Origin: Gardnerella leopoldii
GTDB lineage: Bacteria; Actinomycetota; Actinomycetes; Actinomycetales; Bifidobacteriaceae
Direction of reading: 5' to 3'
Assembly: GCF_003293675.1 (NCBI RefSeq)
Contig: NZ_CP029984.1
Span: 930,043 to 994,042, forward strand
DNA length: 64,000 bases
The stretch's first letter is position 1. Every line of letters starts with the position of its first letter. Made by a program: the position numbers and the translations under genes. The notes below the pieces were generated by a model. The model did not search any database and had not been told where the DNA came from. It saw only the letters and a program-made list of their open reading frames with translations. Below are positions 1 through 9,229 of the stretch, piece by piece.

Positions 1-178
1 CATCTTCAACATCGTTTATTGTAAATCCGCTTAAATGCAAAAATTGCGCAATCATAATGCCATACTCGTCTGATGTATGATTAGACTTTGTTGTCATACG
101 ATAAGTGCCAACAATTTGGTTATTTTCCAAAAAACCCAGCACAATATTCGTATTACCAATGTCTACTGCTAATAACAT
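1..178 (-). CDS. coaX: Type III pantothenate kinase, 5' part (cut by window edge)
   Basis: The first 59 codons of a gene that continues beyond base 1. The protein begins MLLAVDIGNTNIVLGF, which is the N-terminal phosphate-binding signature (DxGNT) of type III pantothenate kinases of the ASKHA fold. These enzymes catalyse the first committed step of coenzyme A synthesis and, unlike types I and II, do not respond to CoA feedback. The ATG at 178 is preceded by a purine-rich AGGAAG at a slightly long distance. The minus-strand leader has AT-rich TATAAA-like stretches between about 240 and 290. The catalytic Asp and the rest of the fold lie outside the window, so only the N-terminus supports the call. 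Confidence 0.85.
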   Translation of the reverse strand, partial: MLLAVDIGNTNIVLGFLENNQIVGTYRMTTKSNHTSDEYGIMIAQFLHLSGFTINDVED

Positions 179-360
179 GTGTGCCTACTTCCTATATTGA
201 CATTTACGGATTAATTAAGTTAATCTGCAATCACGCGCGCACGTATTGTATGTGTATTTATACTATCCTATTGTATTTATACTACTTTTGCTAATGATCT
301 TACTTTTACGCAAAATTAAGCTGCTTTTACGAAATCACTTAATTTTAATACGTTACGAAA

Positions 361-1803
361 TTATCTAACTACAAATCCTTGATTGTAACCATATTCTTGA
401 AGATCTTTTTCCCACAATAAAAGACCATCTTTTAAAGAAATACGTTTACCAGGATCATCTGGAAGCCACAATTTACTTCCATCATCTTGAGTAACACCAG
501 CATCAATCATGGCTTGCACGTTTAATCTAGCTAAAGATTTAACACTCCAGTCATATGCTTGACCCATAGTTGCTCTAAAATCACTTCGCGAATACACTTC
601 AAAAGGCAAATACCTGTATCCCGTATCCACGCGATTAGCGGCATCTGCAAATACACGATTAAACTTCTGGCCGCCAAAATAAGGTATATCAATGCCTCGT
701 GAATCACGAATAGTAGCTCTATCTAAAAATGACTTATCTCTAAGCGTAACAACATCTGCAGGAAACGCTCCACCATTGACACGAGTACGAATTCCATGCA
801 TATCATGGCATACAAAATTCACAAATCGCATTGCTGCTTCAGGCTTACGACTCGATTTAAGCACAGATAACGAAGAACCGCCCATTTCTGCATTACGCTT
901 TTCTCCGTGCATAGTTGGCACATTCGTCACCTTCCACAATCCTGCAGTTCCAGGCACATTTTCCAGAAGCAAAGACGGCATCCAGGCTCCTGAGAAAACA
1001 GAAGCAATCTTGCCAGCTCCAACACCGTTCTTCCAGCGTTGACTCCAAGTTGTAGTTCTAATGTCAATCAATCCTTCATCAATCATTGATTGCCAGAACT
1101 TTGTAAACTCTTCAGTACCCTTATCTTTGCTCAATCTAACAGTAACTGTTTTCCCATCATGAGAAGTCATAAACGGGTGTCCACCTGCAAGCCAAATCAT
1201 AGCGTTATAAAAACTTGCGTCACCTGAGTCTGCTGCAATATACACACCGATATCTTTAAGCTTACGAGCAGCGTGACGGTAATCTTCCCAAGTGTGTATT
1301 TTTGTGGCATCTACACCAGCCTGCTTAAACACGTCATCATTATAAAACCAAGCCATTGGGCCAGAATCCATCGGCAAACCGTAAACACGTCCACCAAGTT
1401 GCACAGAAGACCATGTTCCAGGAGTATAGAATGTGCGAGTATTTTTCACACGATCAGTAATATCTAAAAGCTGTCCACTTACAGCATATTGCGGAAGAGC
1501 AAAATATTCTAATTGAACAATATCTGGCATACCATAGCCATCTTGAATAGCACTATTAAGATTGCTATATCCGCTAGTATCTTTTACAGTTACATGAACA
1601 TCTGGATTATGTAATTCAAATTCTTCAGCAAGTCGTTTCATGCTTGGTTCCCAAGACCAAACACTAATTTGAGTTCTAGAATCTTTAGTTCCGCATCCGC
1701 AAGAAAACAGCAAAGAAAAAACACAAAGTATCGACAGAAGCAAGCGTCCAAAATGATTGCGTTGTTGCAAAATTCTTGCAAATGCAGACATAAGATTTGC
1801 CAT
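361..1803 (-). CDS. Sugar ABC transporter solute-binding lipoprotein (family 1)
   Basis: 480 codons. An N-terminal basic stretch, a hydrophobic segment (about residues 20-34) and a lipobox LFSC with Cys35 indicate a membrane-anchored extracellular lipoprotein. After the anchor, the pattern ISVWSWEPSMKRLAEEFELHNPDV is the typical start of family 1 (maltose/multiple-sugar type) binding proteins, with WSW in the first strand and the F..hnPdv segment. The segment around residues 270-300 (GAWMPSLL, VTNVPTMHGEKRNAEMGGSS) also fits the family. No permease or ATPase genes lie next to it; the neighbours are coaX and glmS, so it is an orphan component here and its sugar is unknown. Met5 is an alternative start because no strong Shine-Dalgarno is visible for either. 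Confidence 0.8.
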   Translation of the reverse strand: MANLMSAFARILQQRNHFGRLLLSILCVFSLLFSCGCGTKDSRTQISVWSWEPSMKRLAEEFELHNPDVHVTVKDTSGYSNLNSAIQDGYGMPDIVQLEYFALPQYAVSGQLLDITDRVKNTRTFYTPGTWSSVQLGGRVYGLPMDSGPMAWFYNDDVFKQAGVDATKIHTWEDYRHAARKLKDIGVYIAADSGDASFYNAMIWLAGGHPFMTSHDGKTVTVRLSKDKGTEEFTKFWQSMIDEGLIDIRTTTWSQRWKNGVGAGKIASVFSGAWMPSLLLENVPGTAGLWKVTNVPTMHGEKRNAEMGGSSLSVLKSSRKPEAAMRFVNFVCHDMHGIRTRVNGGAFPADVVTLRDKSFLDRATIRDSRGIDIPYFGGQKFNRVFADAANRVDTGYRYLPFEVYSRSDFRATMGQAYDWSVKSLARLNVQAMIDAGVTQDDGSKLWLPDDPGKRISLKDGLLLWEKDLQEYGYNQGFVVR

Positions 1804-1837
1804 CCGTTACTTTATGTTACTCAACGTTGTTATGCGC

Positions 1838-3745
1838 TTACTCAACAGTTACAGACTTTGCAAGATTACGAGGCTTATCAACATCATAACCTTTTAACTT
1901 TGCCATATCCATTGCAAATAATTGCAATGCAACTACATCTACAAGAGGACTTAGCAAAGTCGCACATTTAGGACGCCAGAACACAATATCTGCATAGCGA
2001 GAAGCATCTGGATCACCCTCTTCTGCAACAGCTATAGTGAAAGCTCCGCGCGCTTTAACTTCTTCAATTCCAGAAATAACTTTCGCATGAAGCACATCAC
2101 GACCGCGAGAAGATGGCACAATCACAACTACCGGCTCACCTTCATCTACAAGCGCAATAGGACCGTGCTTAAGCTCACCCGCAGCAAAACCTTCAGTAAA
2201 CGTATACGCAATTTCCTTAAGCTTCAACGCACCTTCTAGCGCAACAGGATATCCAACATGTCGACCTAAGAAAAGGAAAGATTTAGCTTCCAGAGTATGC
2301 TCAGCAGCTTTCATAATTGATTCAGATTGTGTATCAAGTACATGCTGAATTTTATCCGGCATCTCTTTTAATTGCGCAACGATTTGCTGAATTTCGTCGC
2401 GATACATAGTGCCTTTTACTTGCGCCAAAAACAGACCAAGCATATAGGCTGCAACTATTTGCGCAACAAAAGCTTTAGTAGATGCAACTGCTATTTCTGG
2501 ACCTGCATGCGTGTAAAGAACTGCATCAGATTCGCGCGGAATGCTAGAACCTTGCGTATTGCAAATTGCAAGAACTCGACTACCTTGCTCGCGCGCATGG
2601 CGCAAAGCCATAAGCGTGTCCATTGTTTCACCAGATTGCGAAATAGCAACAACCAGCGTGCGATGAGTCAAAATAGGATCACGATATCTAAACTCATGCG
2701 CTAATTCAACTTCTACAGGCACACGAACCCAATGCTCGATAGCATATTTTGCAACCAATCCGGCATAACTTGCAGTTCCGCAAGCAACAACAATAATTTT
2801 ATCTATTGAACGCAAAACATCTTGGCTAATATGCACTTCATCTAGCACAATATTTCCTTGCGCATCAAAGCGACCTCGCAAAGTGTCAGCGACAGCATGT
2901 GGATCCTCATGAATTTCCTTATCCATAAAGGAATCCCAACCGCCTTTTTCTACTGCAGAAGCATCCCAATCAACCGTAAAACAAGTAGGATTTTCAACAA
3001 TATTATTGTCAAAATCAGTTAGAAGCAAAGATGCCTTGCCGCTGCCATCTACATCTCCAATGCACACAGCTTGATCTTGACCAACTTCCAAGACTCGATC
3101 CGTATAAGCAACAAAAGCTGCAACGTCAGAGCCAAGGAAATATTCACCGTCTCCAAGACCTACGACCAAAGGCGAATCGTGACGAACAGCAGCCACAATA
3201 CCAGGCTGACGAACGTCAACAGCAAGTAATGTGAAAGCTCCTTTTAACATTTTTGCAGTACGACGAAGAGCTGTGAATAAATCAGGCTTACCAGTTTCGT
3301 TTACAATATCATTCGCAATTTTGCCAAGTAATTTTGCAGCAACTTCAGTATCTGTTTGAGAAGAAAATTCGTATCCTTCTTCGTGAAGCTGCTCTTTTAA
3401 TACAACAGCATTTTCAATAATGCCATTATGAATAAGCGCGATTTTGCCATCTGCACTAGTATGAGGATGCGCATTAATGTCACAAGGAGCACCATTAGTA
3501 GCCCAACGAGTATGACCAATAGCTGCACTCGCCTCAGGCATAGGGTTTGCATCAATATCATTGCGAAGAACAGATAAACGACCAGCTTTCTTTCTCACAG
3601 TCGCACATTTCATCCCAGGAGCAACTAAAGCTACGCCCGAAGAGTCATATCCGCGATATTCTAGACGCTCTAACCCACCTAAACAAACTTCTAAAGGTTT
3701 TGCACAAACTTTTCCAAAACCTGCGTATCCTACAATGCCACACAT
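1838..3745 (-). CDS. glmS: Glutamine-fructose-6-phosphate aminotransferase (isomerizing)
   Basis: Makes glucosamine-6-phosphate from fructose-6-phosphate and glutamine, the entry step to UDP-GlcNAc for peptidoglycan. The protein starts MCGIVGYAG, so Cys2 becomes the N-terminal nucleophile of the class II glutamine amidotransferase domain (about 2-230, with HTRWATNG). Two SIS sugar-isomerase domains follow (about 310-440, with SQSGETMDT; and 480-620), and the end PRNLAKSVTVE is the conserved GlmS tail. Length 635 is near the family norm of about 610. The 95-bp gap upstream shows no room for, or sign of, a glmS ribozyme. It is transcribed towards the sugar-binding lipoprotein gene 34 bp downstream. 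Confidence 0.97.
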   Translation of the reverse strand: MCGIVGYAGFGKVCAKPLEVCLGGLERLEYRGYDSSGVALVAPGMKCATVRKKAGRLSVLRNDIDANPMPEASAAIGHTRWATNGAPCDINAHPHTSADGKIALIHNGIIENAVVLKEQLHEEGYEFSSQTDTEVAAKLLGKIANDIVNETGKPDLFTALRRTAKMLKGAFTLLAVDVRQPGIVAAVRHDSPLVVGLGDGEYFLGSDVAAFVAYTDRVLEVGQDQAVCIGDVDGSGKASLLLTDFDNNIVENPTCFTVDWDASAVEKGGWDSFMDKEIHEDPHAVADTLRGRFDAQGNIVLDEVHISQDVLRSIDKIIVVACGTASYAGLVAKYAIEHWVRVPVEVELAHEFRYRDPILTHRTLVVAISQSGETMDTLMALRHAREQGSRVLAICNTQGSSIPRESDAVLYTHAGPEIAVASTKAFVAQIVAAYMLGLFLAQVKGTMYRDEIQQIVAQLKEMPDKIQHVLDTQSESIMKAAEHTLEAKSFLFLGRHVGYPVALEGALKLKEIAYTFTEGFAAGELKHGPIALVDEGEPVVVIVPSSRGRDVLHAKVISGIEEVKARGAFTIAVAEEGDPDASRYADIVFWRPKCATLLSPLVDVVALQLFAMDMAKLKGYDVDKPRNLAKSVTVE

Positions 3746-3840
3746 AATCTTCTATTGTACGTTATGCGAGCGAGTGCACGCCAGAGAAGCACACAAAAAC
3801 TATGCAAAACTACATAAATAAGATACGTTTCTTACGTAAA

Positions 3841-4629
3841 TTACAATACGTGATTTAGGAAATCTTTAAAACGATCAGTTTGCGGATTAGTAATAATATC
3901 TGCACTACCCTGCTCAACTATGACACCGCCATCCATAAACACAACCTGATCTGCAACCTCACGCGCAAAACCAATTTCGTGAGTTACTACAATCATAGTC
4001 ATGCCATCTTTAGCAAGATTTCGCATAACGGTTAACACTTCACCTACAAGCTCTGGATCTAGCGCAGATGTTGGCTCGTCAAATAGCATAATTTCCGGTT
4101 TCATAGCAAGAGCGCGAGCAATTGCAACGCGCTGCTGCTGACCGCCTGAAAGTTCTGCAGGATAATGGTTCATACGCTCATCCATGCCAACTCGCTTTAG
4201 TTCTTCAATAGCTAAATCGCGCGCTTCTTGAGCTTTCATATGCATAACATGAACAGGAGCTTCCATAACGTTCTCTAAAGCCGTCATATGAGGGAATAAA
4301 TTAAAACGCTGGAATACCATGCCAAGCTTCGCACGCTGTTGAGCAATTTCTTTGTCGTTAAGAGCCTGCAGACATTTCTCACCTTTATGCATTACTTGCT
4401 TTACACCGATGCGCTCGCCATAAATACTTATATTTCCTGCAGTCAAAGTTTCTAGTTGATTAATTAAACGCAATAACGTCGATTTTCCAGAACCGGACGG
4501 ACCCAAAATAACTGTTACGCTACCTGGATTCACTGTCATATTAATACCGTTAAGTACATGCAATTGACCGAAAGATTTCTGCACGTCGTTAATAGCAACC
4601 GCAGGAAGATTAGATTTTGCTTCTACCAT
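3841..4629 (-). CDS. Polar amino acid ABC transporter, ATP-binding protein
   Basis: 262 codons of a GlnQ/HisP-type ATPase. Visible motifs are Walker [10 protein letters not shown] (residues 43-51), the signature LSGGQQQR, Walker [15 protein letters not shown] and the H-loop VVTHEIGFA. It energises uptake through the permease gene immediately upstream (85-bp gap) together with the binding lipoprotein beyond it; the three genes run binding protein, permease, ATPase in transcription order. The substrate cannot be read from the ATPase; GlnQ-like proteins serve glutamine, glutamate, cystine, arginine or histidine systems. Confidence 0.93.
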   Translation of the reverse strand: MVEAKSNLPAVAINDVQKSFGQLHVLNGINMTVNPGSVTVILGPSGSGKSTLLRLINQLETLTAGNISIYGERIGVKQVMHKGEKCLQALNDKEIAQQRAKLGMVFQRFNLFPHMTALENVMEAPVHVMHMKAQEARDLAIEELKRVGMDERMNHYPAELSGGQQQRVAIARALAMKPEIMLFDEPTSALDPELVGEVLTVMRNLAKDGMTMIVVTHEIGFAREVADQVVFMDGGVIVEQGSADIITNPQTDRFKDFLNHVL

Positions 4630-4714
4630 TTATTCACATCCAATTTGTTTGTTTCATGCAAAATTTAAAGTTTACAAAGAAAAATATTTAAAATTTAAGC
4701 TATTATGCGTTTAT

Positions 4715-5716
4715 TCAGGCATTAAATCCGAGCATAGCAGCATCATTTCGTCCTTTAACATTTTTCCGTTTAGCATCTAATGATTGATCGCCGCGCTGAT
4801 CAGAATCAGTATTAAGTTGAGCATGCTTTACAATATCTCTTGCTTCAAAACCTTTAGCAAAATGCTTCTCGAGCATGTATTGCAAAACCATCAAAATGGA
4901 AGTAATAATCAAATACCAAATACTCGCAACAAGAAGAAGCGGAATTGGTTTATAGATACGGTTAGCAATAGCATTTGTAGCAAATTGCAATTCAAGAGTA
5001 AACGGAACTGCAAGAACTAACGAAGTCGTTTTTAGCATACCGATTGTTTCGTTACCAAGCGGAGGAACAATAATACGCATTGCTTGAGGAAGAATTATAC
5101 GCCTCATAGTTAAAGCTCTACCCATTCCAAGAGCCTTAGCAGCTTCAACTTGTCCACTATCGACAGCTTCCAATCCTGCGCGAACAATTTCCGACAAATA
5201 AGCCGATTCATTCAAAGACAAACCAACTACAGCAGCAGTAAGAGAAGTCATAATTACATTAGAATCAATAGACCAAAATTCTACAGAAGTAAAAGGAATA
5301 CCAATACTAATTCTCGGCACAAGAACCGCAAACATGCCCCAAAATACAAGCTGCGTATAAACAGGAGTACCACGGAAAAACCAAATAAAGAACCAACTTA
5401 CGCCACGAAGCACAGGATTAACTGACTTACGCATCATCGCTAAGCCTACAGCAAACACGATTGAAATTACCATAGCAATTAGCGTAAGAAGCAACGTCCA
5501 GCCAATACCAGAAAGCACATTATCGCTTATTAGATATATTCCGACTACTTGCCATTCAAAACGAGGGTTAGTAATAATACTGTAAAGAAGCGAACATGCT
5601 ATTACAGCTACAATGACTCCGGCAATAATAGGTCCTGGCTTTTTTACTGGCAAAATACGTTCAGAGTTAGCTACTCCGGACTTGCTCTTAGCAGAGTTAC
5701 CAATTAAAGAATTCAA
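4715..5716 (-). CDS. Polar amino acid ABC transporter, permease (HisM/GlnP type)
   Basis: About 333 residues with several membrane segments and the EAA loop with EAAKALGMGRALTMRRIILPQAMRIIVPP, which contacts the ATPase and is diagnostic for polar amino acid permeases. A hydrophilic N-terminal stretch precedes the first membrane segment (about residue 30) and a charged cytosolic tail follows the last. The start is probably the TTG at 5716, because TTGGAG sits six bases before it; the TTG at 5728 (four codons earlier) lies inside that ribosome-binding site. A single permease gene implies a homodimeric channel. It is coupled to the ATPase gene downstream. Confidence 0.9.
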   Translation of the reverse strand: MNSLIGNSAKSKSGVANSERILPVKKPGPIIAGVIVAVIACSLLYSIITNPRFEWQVVGIYLISDNVLSGIGWTLLLTLIAMVISIVFAVGLAMMRKSVNPVLRGVSWFFIWFFRGTPVYTQLVFWGMFAVLVPRISIGIPFTSVEFWSIDSNVIMTSLTAAVVGLSLNESAYLSEIVRAGLEAVDSGQVEAAKALGMGRALTMRRIILPQAMRIIVPPLGNETIGMLKTTSLVLAVPFTLELQFATNAIANRIYKPIPLLLVASIWYLIITSILMVLQYMLEKHFAKGFEARDIVKHAQLNTDSDQRGDQSLDAKRKNVKGRNDAAMLGFNA

Positions 5717-5765
5717 AATATACTCCAATAAGTACGTTTATACAAAAACAGCAAAGTAAAGAAAC

Positions 5766-5799
5766 AATCTGAGCCGAGAATTAAATCACGACTCAGATT
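5766..5799 (-). terminator. Hairpin between binding-protein and permease genes
   Basis: An 8-bp inverted repeat (AATCTGAG / CTCAGATT) with an 18-base loop, followed on the minus strand by a U-rich but interrupted run. It lies between the binding-protein gene and the permease gene, where a partial terminator or RNA-stabilising stem often lets the binding protein be made in excess over the membrane parts. Confidence 0.5.
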
Positions 5800-5860
5800 A
5801 ACAATATCATTTTAGATAATTATTCGATTATTTGATAGCTAAAGTTTTATAGCTAAAATT

Positions 5861-6769
5861 TCATAGTTTTGGATTAACTACAGACTTTTCAATAGCAACA
5901 TCTTCAACGCCCCACTTCTTCAAGATATCCTTGTATACGCCGGACTTCATAAGCTTATCAATGCCAGCTTTTACAGCCTTCAGCATCGCTGCGTCACCCT
6001 TTTTAACAGCCGCTCCCATTGGTTCAGAATCCTTGCTGTTTTCCAAAATTTCAAGCTTTCCAGGATTCTTAATTGAAGCGTAACCTGCAACAGGAGTATC
6101 TGCATACATAACATCAGCGCGACCGGAAAGAAGTGCGGTAGTTGCGTCAGTTTGCTCCTTGAAGCTCATGATTTCAAGAGGCTTATTCCCTTTAGCTGCG
6201 CACTGTTTCTTTGCTTCTTCCATAATAGGTTCGCCAACAGTTCCAGTTTCCAAAGTTACTTTCTTGCCACAAAGGTTCTTTGGATCTACTTTAGTAGGAT
6301 TTCCCTTACGCACTTCAAAAGACAAGCCTGCGTTGGCATAAGTAATAAAGTCTACAGACTTCATACGTTCAGCATTTACTGTAAAACCAGAAATACCGAC
6401 ATTATATTTGCTTCCTATTGCTGGAATGATTGAGTCAAACTGAGCATGCATAATTTTTGCTTTTAAGCCCATGACCTTTGCAAGAGCCTTCGAAAAATCA
6501 ATTTCGTAACCTACAGGAGTTTTACCGTCTGCAGCAAAGAATTCTGCAGGGGCATAACTTACGTTTACACCAACAGTTAACTCTCCTGTTTTTGCAACTT
6601 CTGCTGGTACCAATGCTGCAACAGCATCATCTTTTTGCACATGACTTATATCATAGCTACGAGCAATATCAGGGTCTGCTTCTTTAGAATCAGCAGGTCC
6701 ACATGCAGCAATACTGCCAATCATTACTAAAGATGCAACAATAGCAACAGGCTTCATAGATTTAAACAT
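5861..6769 (-). CDS. Amino acid ABC transporter substrate-binding lipoprotein
   Basis: 302 codons from the ATG at 6769, chosen because AGGAGA lies eight bases upstream; the ATG at 6784 overlaps that ribosome-binding site. A signal sequence ends in the lipobox IAAC (Cys23), followed by a family 3 binding protein fold: ELTVGVNVSYAPAEFFAADG, VGYEIDFSKALAKVMG, then the ligand-domain pattern VNAERMKSVDFITYANAG and LSGRADVMYADTPVAGY. It delivers an amino acid to the downstream permease and ATPase. The FITY and RADV patterns suit glutamine, glutamate or cystine-type receptors, but specificity is not settled by sequence reading. Confidence 0.93.
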   Translation of the reverse strand: MFKSMKPVAIVASLVMIGSIAACGPADSKEADPDIARSYDISHVQKDDAVAALVPAEVAKTGELTVGVNVSYAPAEFFAADGKTPVGYEIDFSKALAKVMGLKAKIMHAQFDSIIPAIGSKYNVGISGFTVNAERMKSVDFITYANAGLSFEVRKGNPTKVDPKNLCGKKVTLETGTVGEPIMEEAKKQCAAKGNKPLEIMSFKEQTDATTALLSGRADVMYADTPVAGYASIKNPGKLEILENSKDSEPMGAAVKKGDAAMLKAVKAGIDKLMKSGVYKDILKKWGVEDVAIEKSVVNPKL

Positions 6770-7044
6770 AGTTCTTCTCCTCATGTATGTACTAAGAATC
6801 TATAATTTGCATTAATGTGTATAACTATACACGATAACCCTACAAATTCAACAGCCTTTTATACGATTATTGAATATACGAAGATACTCATGCAGTACAT
6901 CTGCACAATAATTATGCTTTTCATAAACAAAAACTGCATATTATTCGCAATAATGTATAATATGTGCGTGTCGTATTGTCGCACTTTCTATCCCATGCGA
7001 AGCGCACATGTGTTTCAAAAACGTATAAAAAGAAACATCAACTC

Positions 7045-7542
7045 TTAATCAATACTACGAGAACGCAGATTACGGTAACGCATTTCACGCAAAGCCTCTC
7101 GCTTATCTTGCTCCTCACGCAAAGCCTGACGCTTATCAAATTCCTTTTTACCGCGCGCTAAAGCAATTTCTACTTTTACGTAGCTTCCCTTAAAATACAA
7201 ACGCAAAGGCACAACAGTGTAGCCTTTCGCCTCAGTTTGCCTAGAAAGCTTAGCAATCTCAGCAGCATGAAGCAGAAGCTTACGCTTGCGCTTAGGAGCA
7301 TGATTATTCCATGTGCCGTTTAAATATTCAGGAATATTTGCTCCTTCAAGCCACATTTCACCACGACGATCAATATTCACAAATGATTCAGCTAAAGAAG
7401 CACGCCCTTCGCGAAGTGACTTAACTTCAGTACCAGTAAGAGCAAGACCTGCTTCATAACAATCTTCAATTACATAATCATGATGCGCTTTACGGTTTTG
7501 TGCCACAGTAACAGTGCCATCTTGCGCAGGCTTATTTGCCAT
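7045..7542 (-). CDS. smpB: SsrA-binding protein SmpB
   Basis: 165 residues from the ATG at 7542, which has GGAGGGG five bases upstream; a longer reading frame from 7569 adds nine residues without support. SmpB binds tmRNA and brings it to stalled ribosomes for trans-translation. Conserved stretches are VAQNRKAHHDYVIEDCYEAGLALTGTEVKSLR, the RASLAESFV segment, and the basic C-terminal tail KRQALREEQDKREALREMRYRN, which enters the mRNA channel. It is the last gene of the prfB-ftsE-ftsX-CHAP-smpB run. Its RNA partner ssrA is in the same window at 46.3 kb. Confidence 0.97.
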   Translation of the reverse strand: MANKPAQDGTVTVAQNRKAHHDYVIEDCYEAGLALTGTEVKSLREGRASLAESFVNIDRRGEMWLEGANIPEYLNGTWNNHAPKRKRKLLLHAAEIAKLSRQTEAKGYTVVPLRLYFKGSYVKVEIALARGKKEFDKRQALREEQDKREALREMRYRNLRSRSID

Positions 7543-7577
7543 AATTCCCCTCCAGTACACATCACACACAAAAGAAA

Positions 7578-7609
7578 CTTGCCATAAGATACTACTATCT
7601 TATGGCAAG
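7578..7609 (-). terminator. Strong hairpin downstream of the CHAP hydrolase gene
   Basis: Perfect 13-bp stem (CTTGCCATAAGAT and its complement) with a 6-base loop, followed on the minus strand by TTTCTTTTG. It separates the CHAP hydrolase gene from smpB, so smpB may be partly expressed from its own promoter. A second, weaker inverted repeat (GTTTTCAATTT / AAATTGAAAAC) lies just before it at 7632-7657. Confidence 0.7.
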
Positions 7610-7676
7610 AACAATAAGTCGTAAATCTTACAACGTTTTCAATTTCAATAAATTGAAAACTATGAAGTGCTTATAT

Positions 7677-9083
7677 TTAATAATGAATGTACTCATAATC
7701 GCCTGGATTATAAATAGTTTCATAAGCAGGGAATGTTGCAAAACCAGTTCCACCTTCAGAAATAAGAACTGATCCATCAGCATTCACACGTTCCACAACC
7801 GCAACATGTCCATATTGCCAATCAGCATTCCAATTACCAACACGTTGGCCACGAGCAAACACCATAACAGCACCAACATGTGGAATTCTATTAACTAAAT
7901 ATCCAAGCCTACGAGCAGTATTCGCCCACTCAGCACCATTACCCATGTAGGAGCCAACAGGCAGACCAAGTTGCGAACGACGCAAATAAGCCCATAACGT
8001 GCATTGACGAGCAGGATAAGCAGAACCACCAACAGTGTTTCCAGTATTATGCCCGTAGCAGAACTTAGAACCTTCTGCGCAATTTCCAGGAACAGTATAA
8101 TTCATACCATTAGCAGCGCCATTAGAAAGTTGCATCGGAGGAAGGTAAACATTCTTCCCAGAACTTCCATTCAATTGCTGACGATTACCAGCATTCGGAT
8201 CGGCTTTAGCGAATGACTTATTAGCAAGAGCACGCGCTTGAGCATCGATGGCAGATTTCATTGCTATAATTTCTGCAGCCTCACGCGCAGACTGAGAAGT
8301 CAAACTACTCTTTTGACCTTCCAGCTGCTTACGAATCTCTTCACCATGATCTCGCAAACTTTGCAAGGACTTTTTGCGATCATTGGCAGCTTTCGCAGCG
8401 ATTTGAGCACTTTGCGCTTGGGCATCCGCCTGCTGCTTTAACTTGGTTATTTCTGCTTCAATAGCAGCCAAACGCTGACGACGATTCATAGAAGTATTCA
8501 ACTTGATAGCAGCATCATTAGCAGCGTTTGCTTCACTTCTAGCAACAGCAGCCTCGGATTGTAACTTTCCAACAAACTGTTCTGTGGTAGTTGATTTAGT
8601 CACAATATCCATAACATTAGATGCCTGAGAACCATGGAAACTCTTACGAGCAAGCTGTGCTACAGCAGCCTTAGCATCATCAAAATCTTCACCAGTTTTT
8701 TTAATTTTCTCTTCCAAATCACGCTTATCTTTTTGTGCAGACTCTAGACGCTGCTGCGTTGATTCTACAAGACTGCGCGCCTGAGAAGCTTGCTCTTCTG
8801 CTTGTTGAGCAGCTCGTATTTGATTTGGAATTTTATGCTCATTTAAATCATTCAATTCAATGATCTTATTTGCGAGTTGTTTACTTACGCCAGCAAGTTG
8901 GCGCTTCAAATTCTCGTTTCGTTGTATTTTGCGCCTATATTCCTTCATGTTGACAGCACTTGCTGTAGACGCATTAAATAATGCACCAGCAACACCAGCA
9001 AACATCATTGAAATAGCAACTATTAAACTCACTACAGTATGAGTGCGTCGAATTGCATACATGCTATGTCGATCTTCGCTCAT
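7677..9083 (-). CDS. Secreted coiled-coil CHAP-domain peptidoglycan hydrolase (PcsB-like)
   Basis: 468 residues. The ATG at 9083 is preceded by AAGGGAAG. An N-terminal signal sequence (about 15-43) ends near AST-ASAVN. A long coiled coil follows (about 45-290, rich in A, E, Q and K), then a linker, then a CHAP amidase/endopeptidase domain (about 340-468) with the catalytic pair Cys361 (RQCTLWAY) and His426 (YGHVAVVE). This is the architecture of Streptococcus PcsB and of the mycobacterial RipC group, whose coiled coils are moved by FtsEX to release the hydrolase. The gene sits directly downstream of ftsE-ftsX, so it is inferred to be the septum-splitting enzyme controlled by that complex. Confidence 0.88.
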   Translation of the reverse strand: MSEDRHSMYAIRRTHTVVSLIVAISMMFAGVAGALFNASTASAVNMKEYRRKIQRNENLKRQLAGVSKQLANKIIELNDLNEHKIPNQIRAAQQAEEQASQARSLVESTQQRLESAQKDKRDLEEKIKKTGEDFDDAKAAVAQLARKSFHGSQASNVMDIVTKSTTTEQFVGKLQSEAAVARSEANAANDAAIKLNTSMNRRQRLAAIEAEITKLKQQADAQAQSAQIAAKAANDRKKSLQSLRDHGEEIRKQLEGQKSSLTSQSAREAAEIIAMKSAIDAQARALANKSFAKADPNAGNRQQLNGSSGKNVYLPPMQLSNGAANGMNYTVPGNCAEGSKFCYGHNTGNTVGGSAYPARQCTLWAYLRRSQLGLPVGSYMGNGAEWANTARRLGYLVNRIPHVGAVMVFARGQRVGNWNADWQYGHVAVVERVNADGSVLISEGGTGFATFPAYETIYNPGDYEYIHY

Positions 9084-9229
9084 ATCACTTCCCTTTCAAC
9101 ATCACTATTGCGAATTATACCGTAATGCAAGGAATCACGCGAGTTTCTACTTCAAATCTTCTAAAATAGTACTTTTACAATACTCATACGAAAATAACGC
9201 AAATAATTACACACCTATTATTTTGCATT

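Noticed and set aside
1273..1467. Small plus-strand frames opposite the sugar-binding lipoprotein gene
   Set aside because: Antisense to a recognisable gene and without conserved features.
3746..3840. A glmS ribozyme upstream of glmS
   Set aside because: The gap is only 95 bp with no matching core; this riboswitch is mainly found in Firmicutes.
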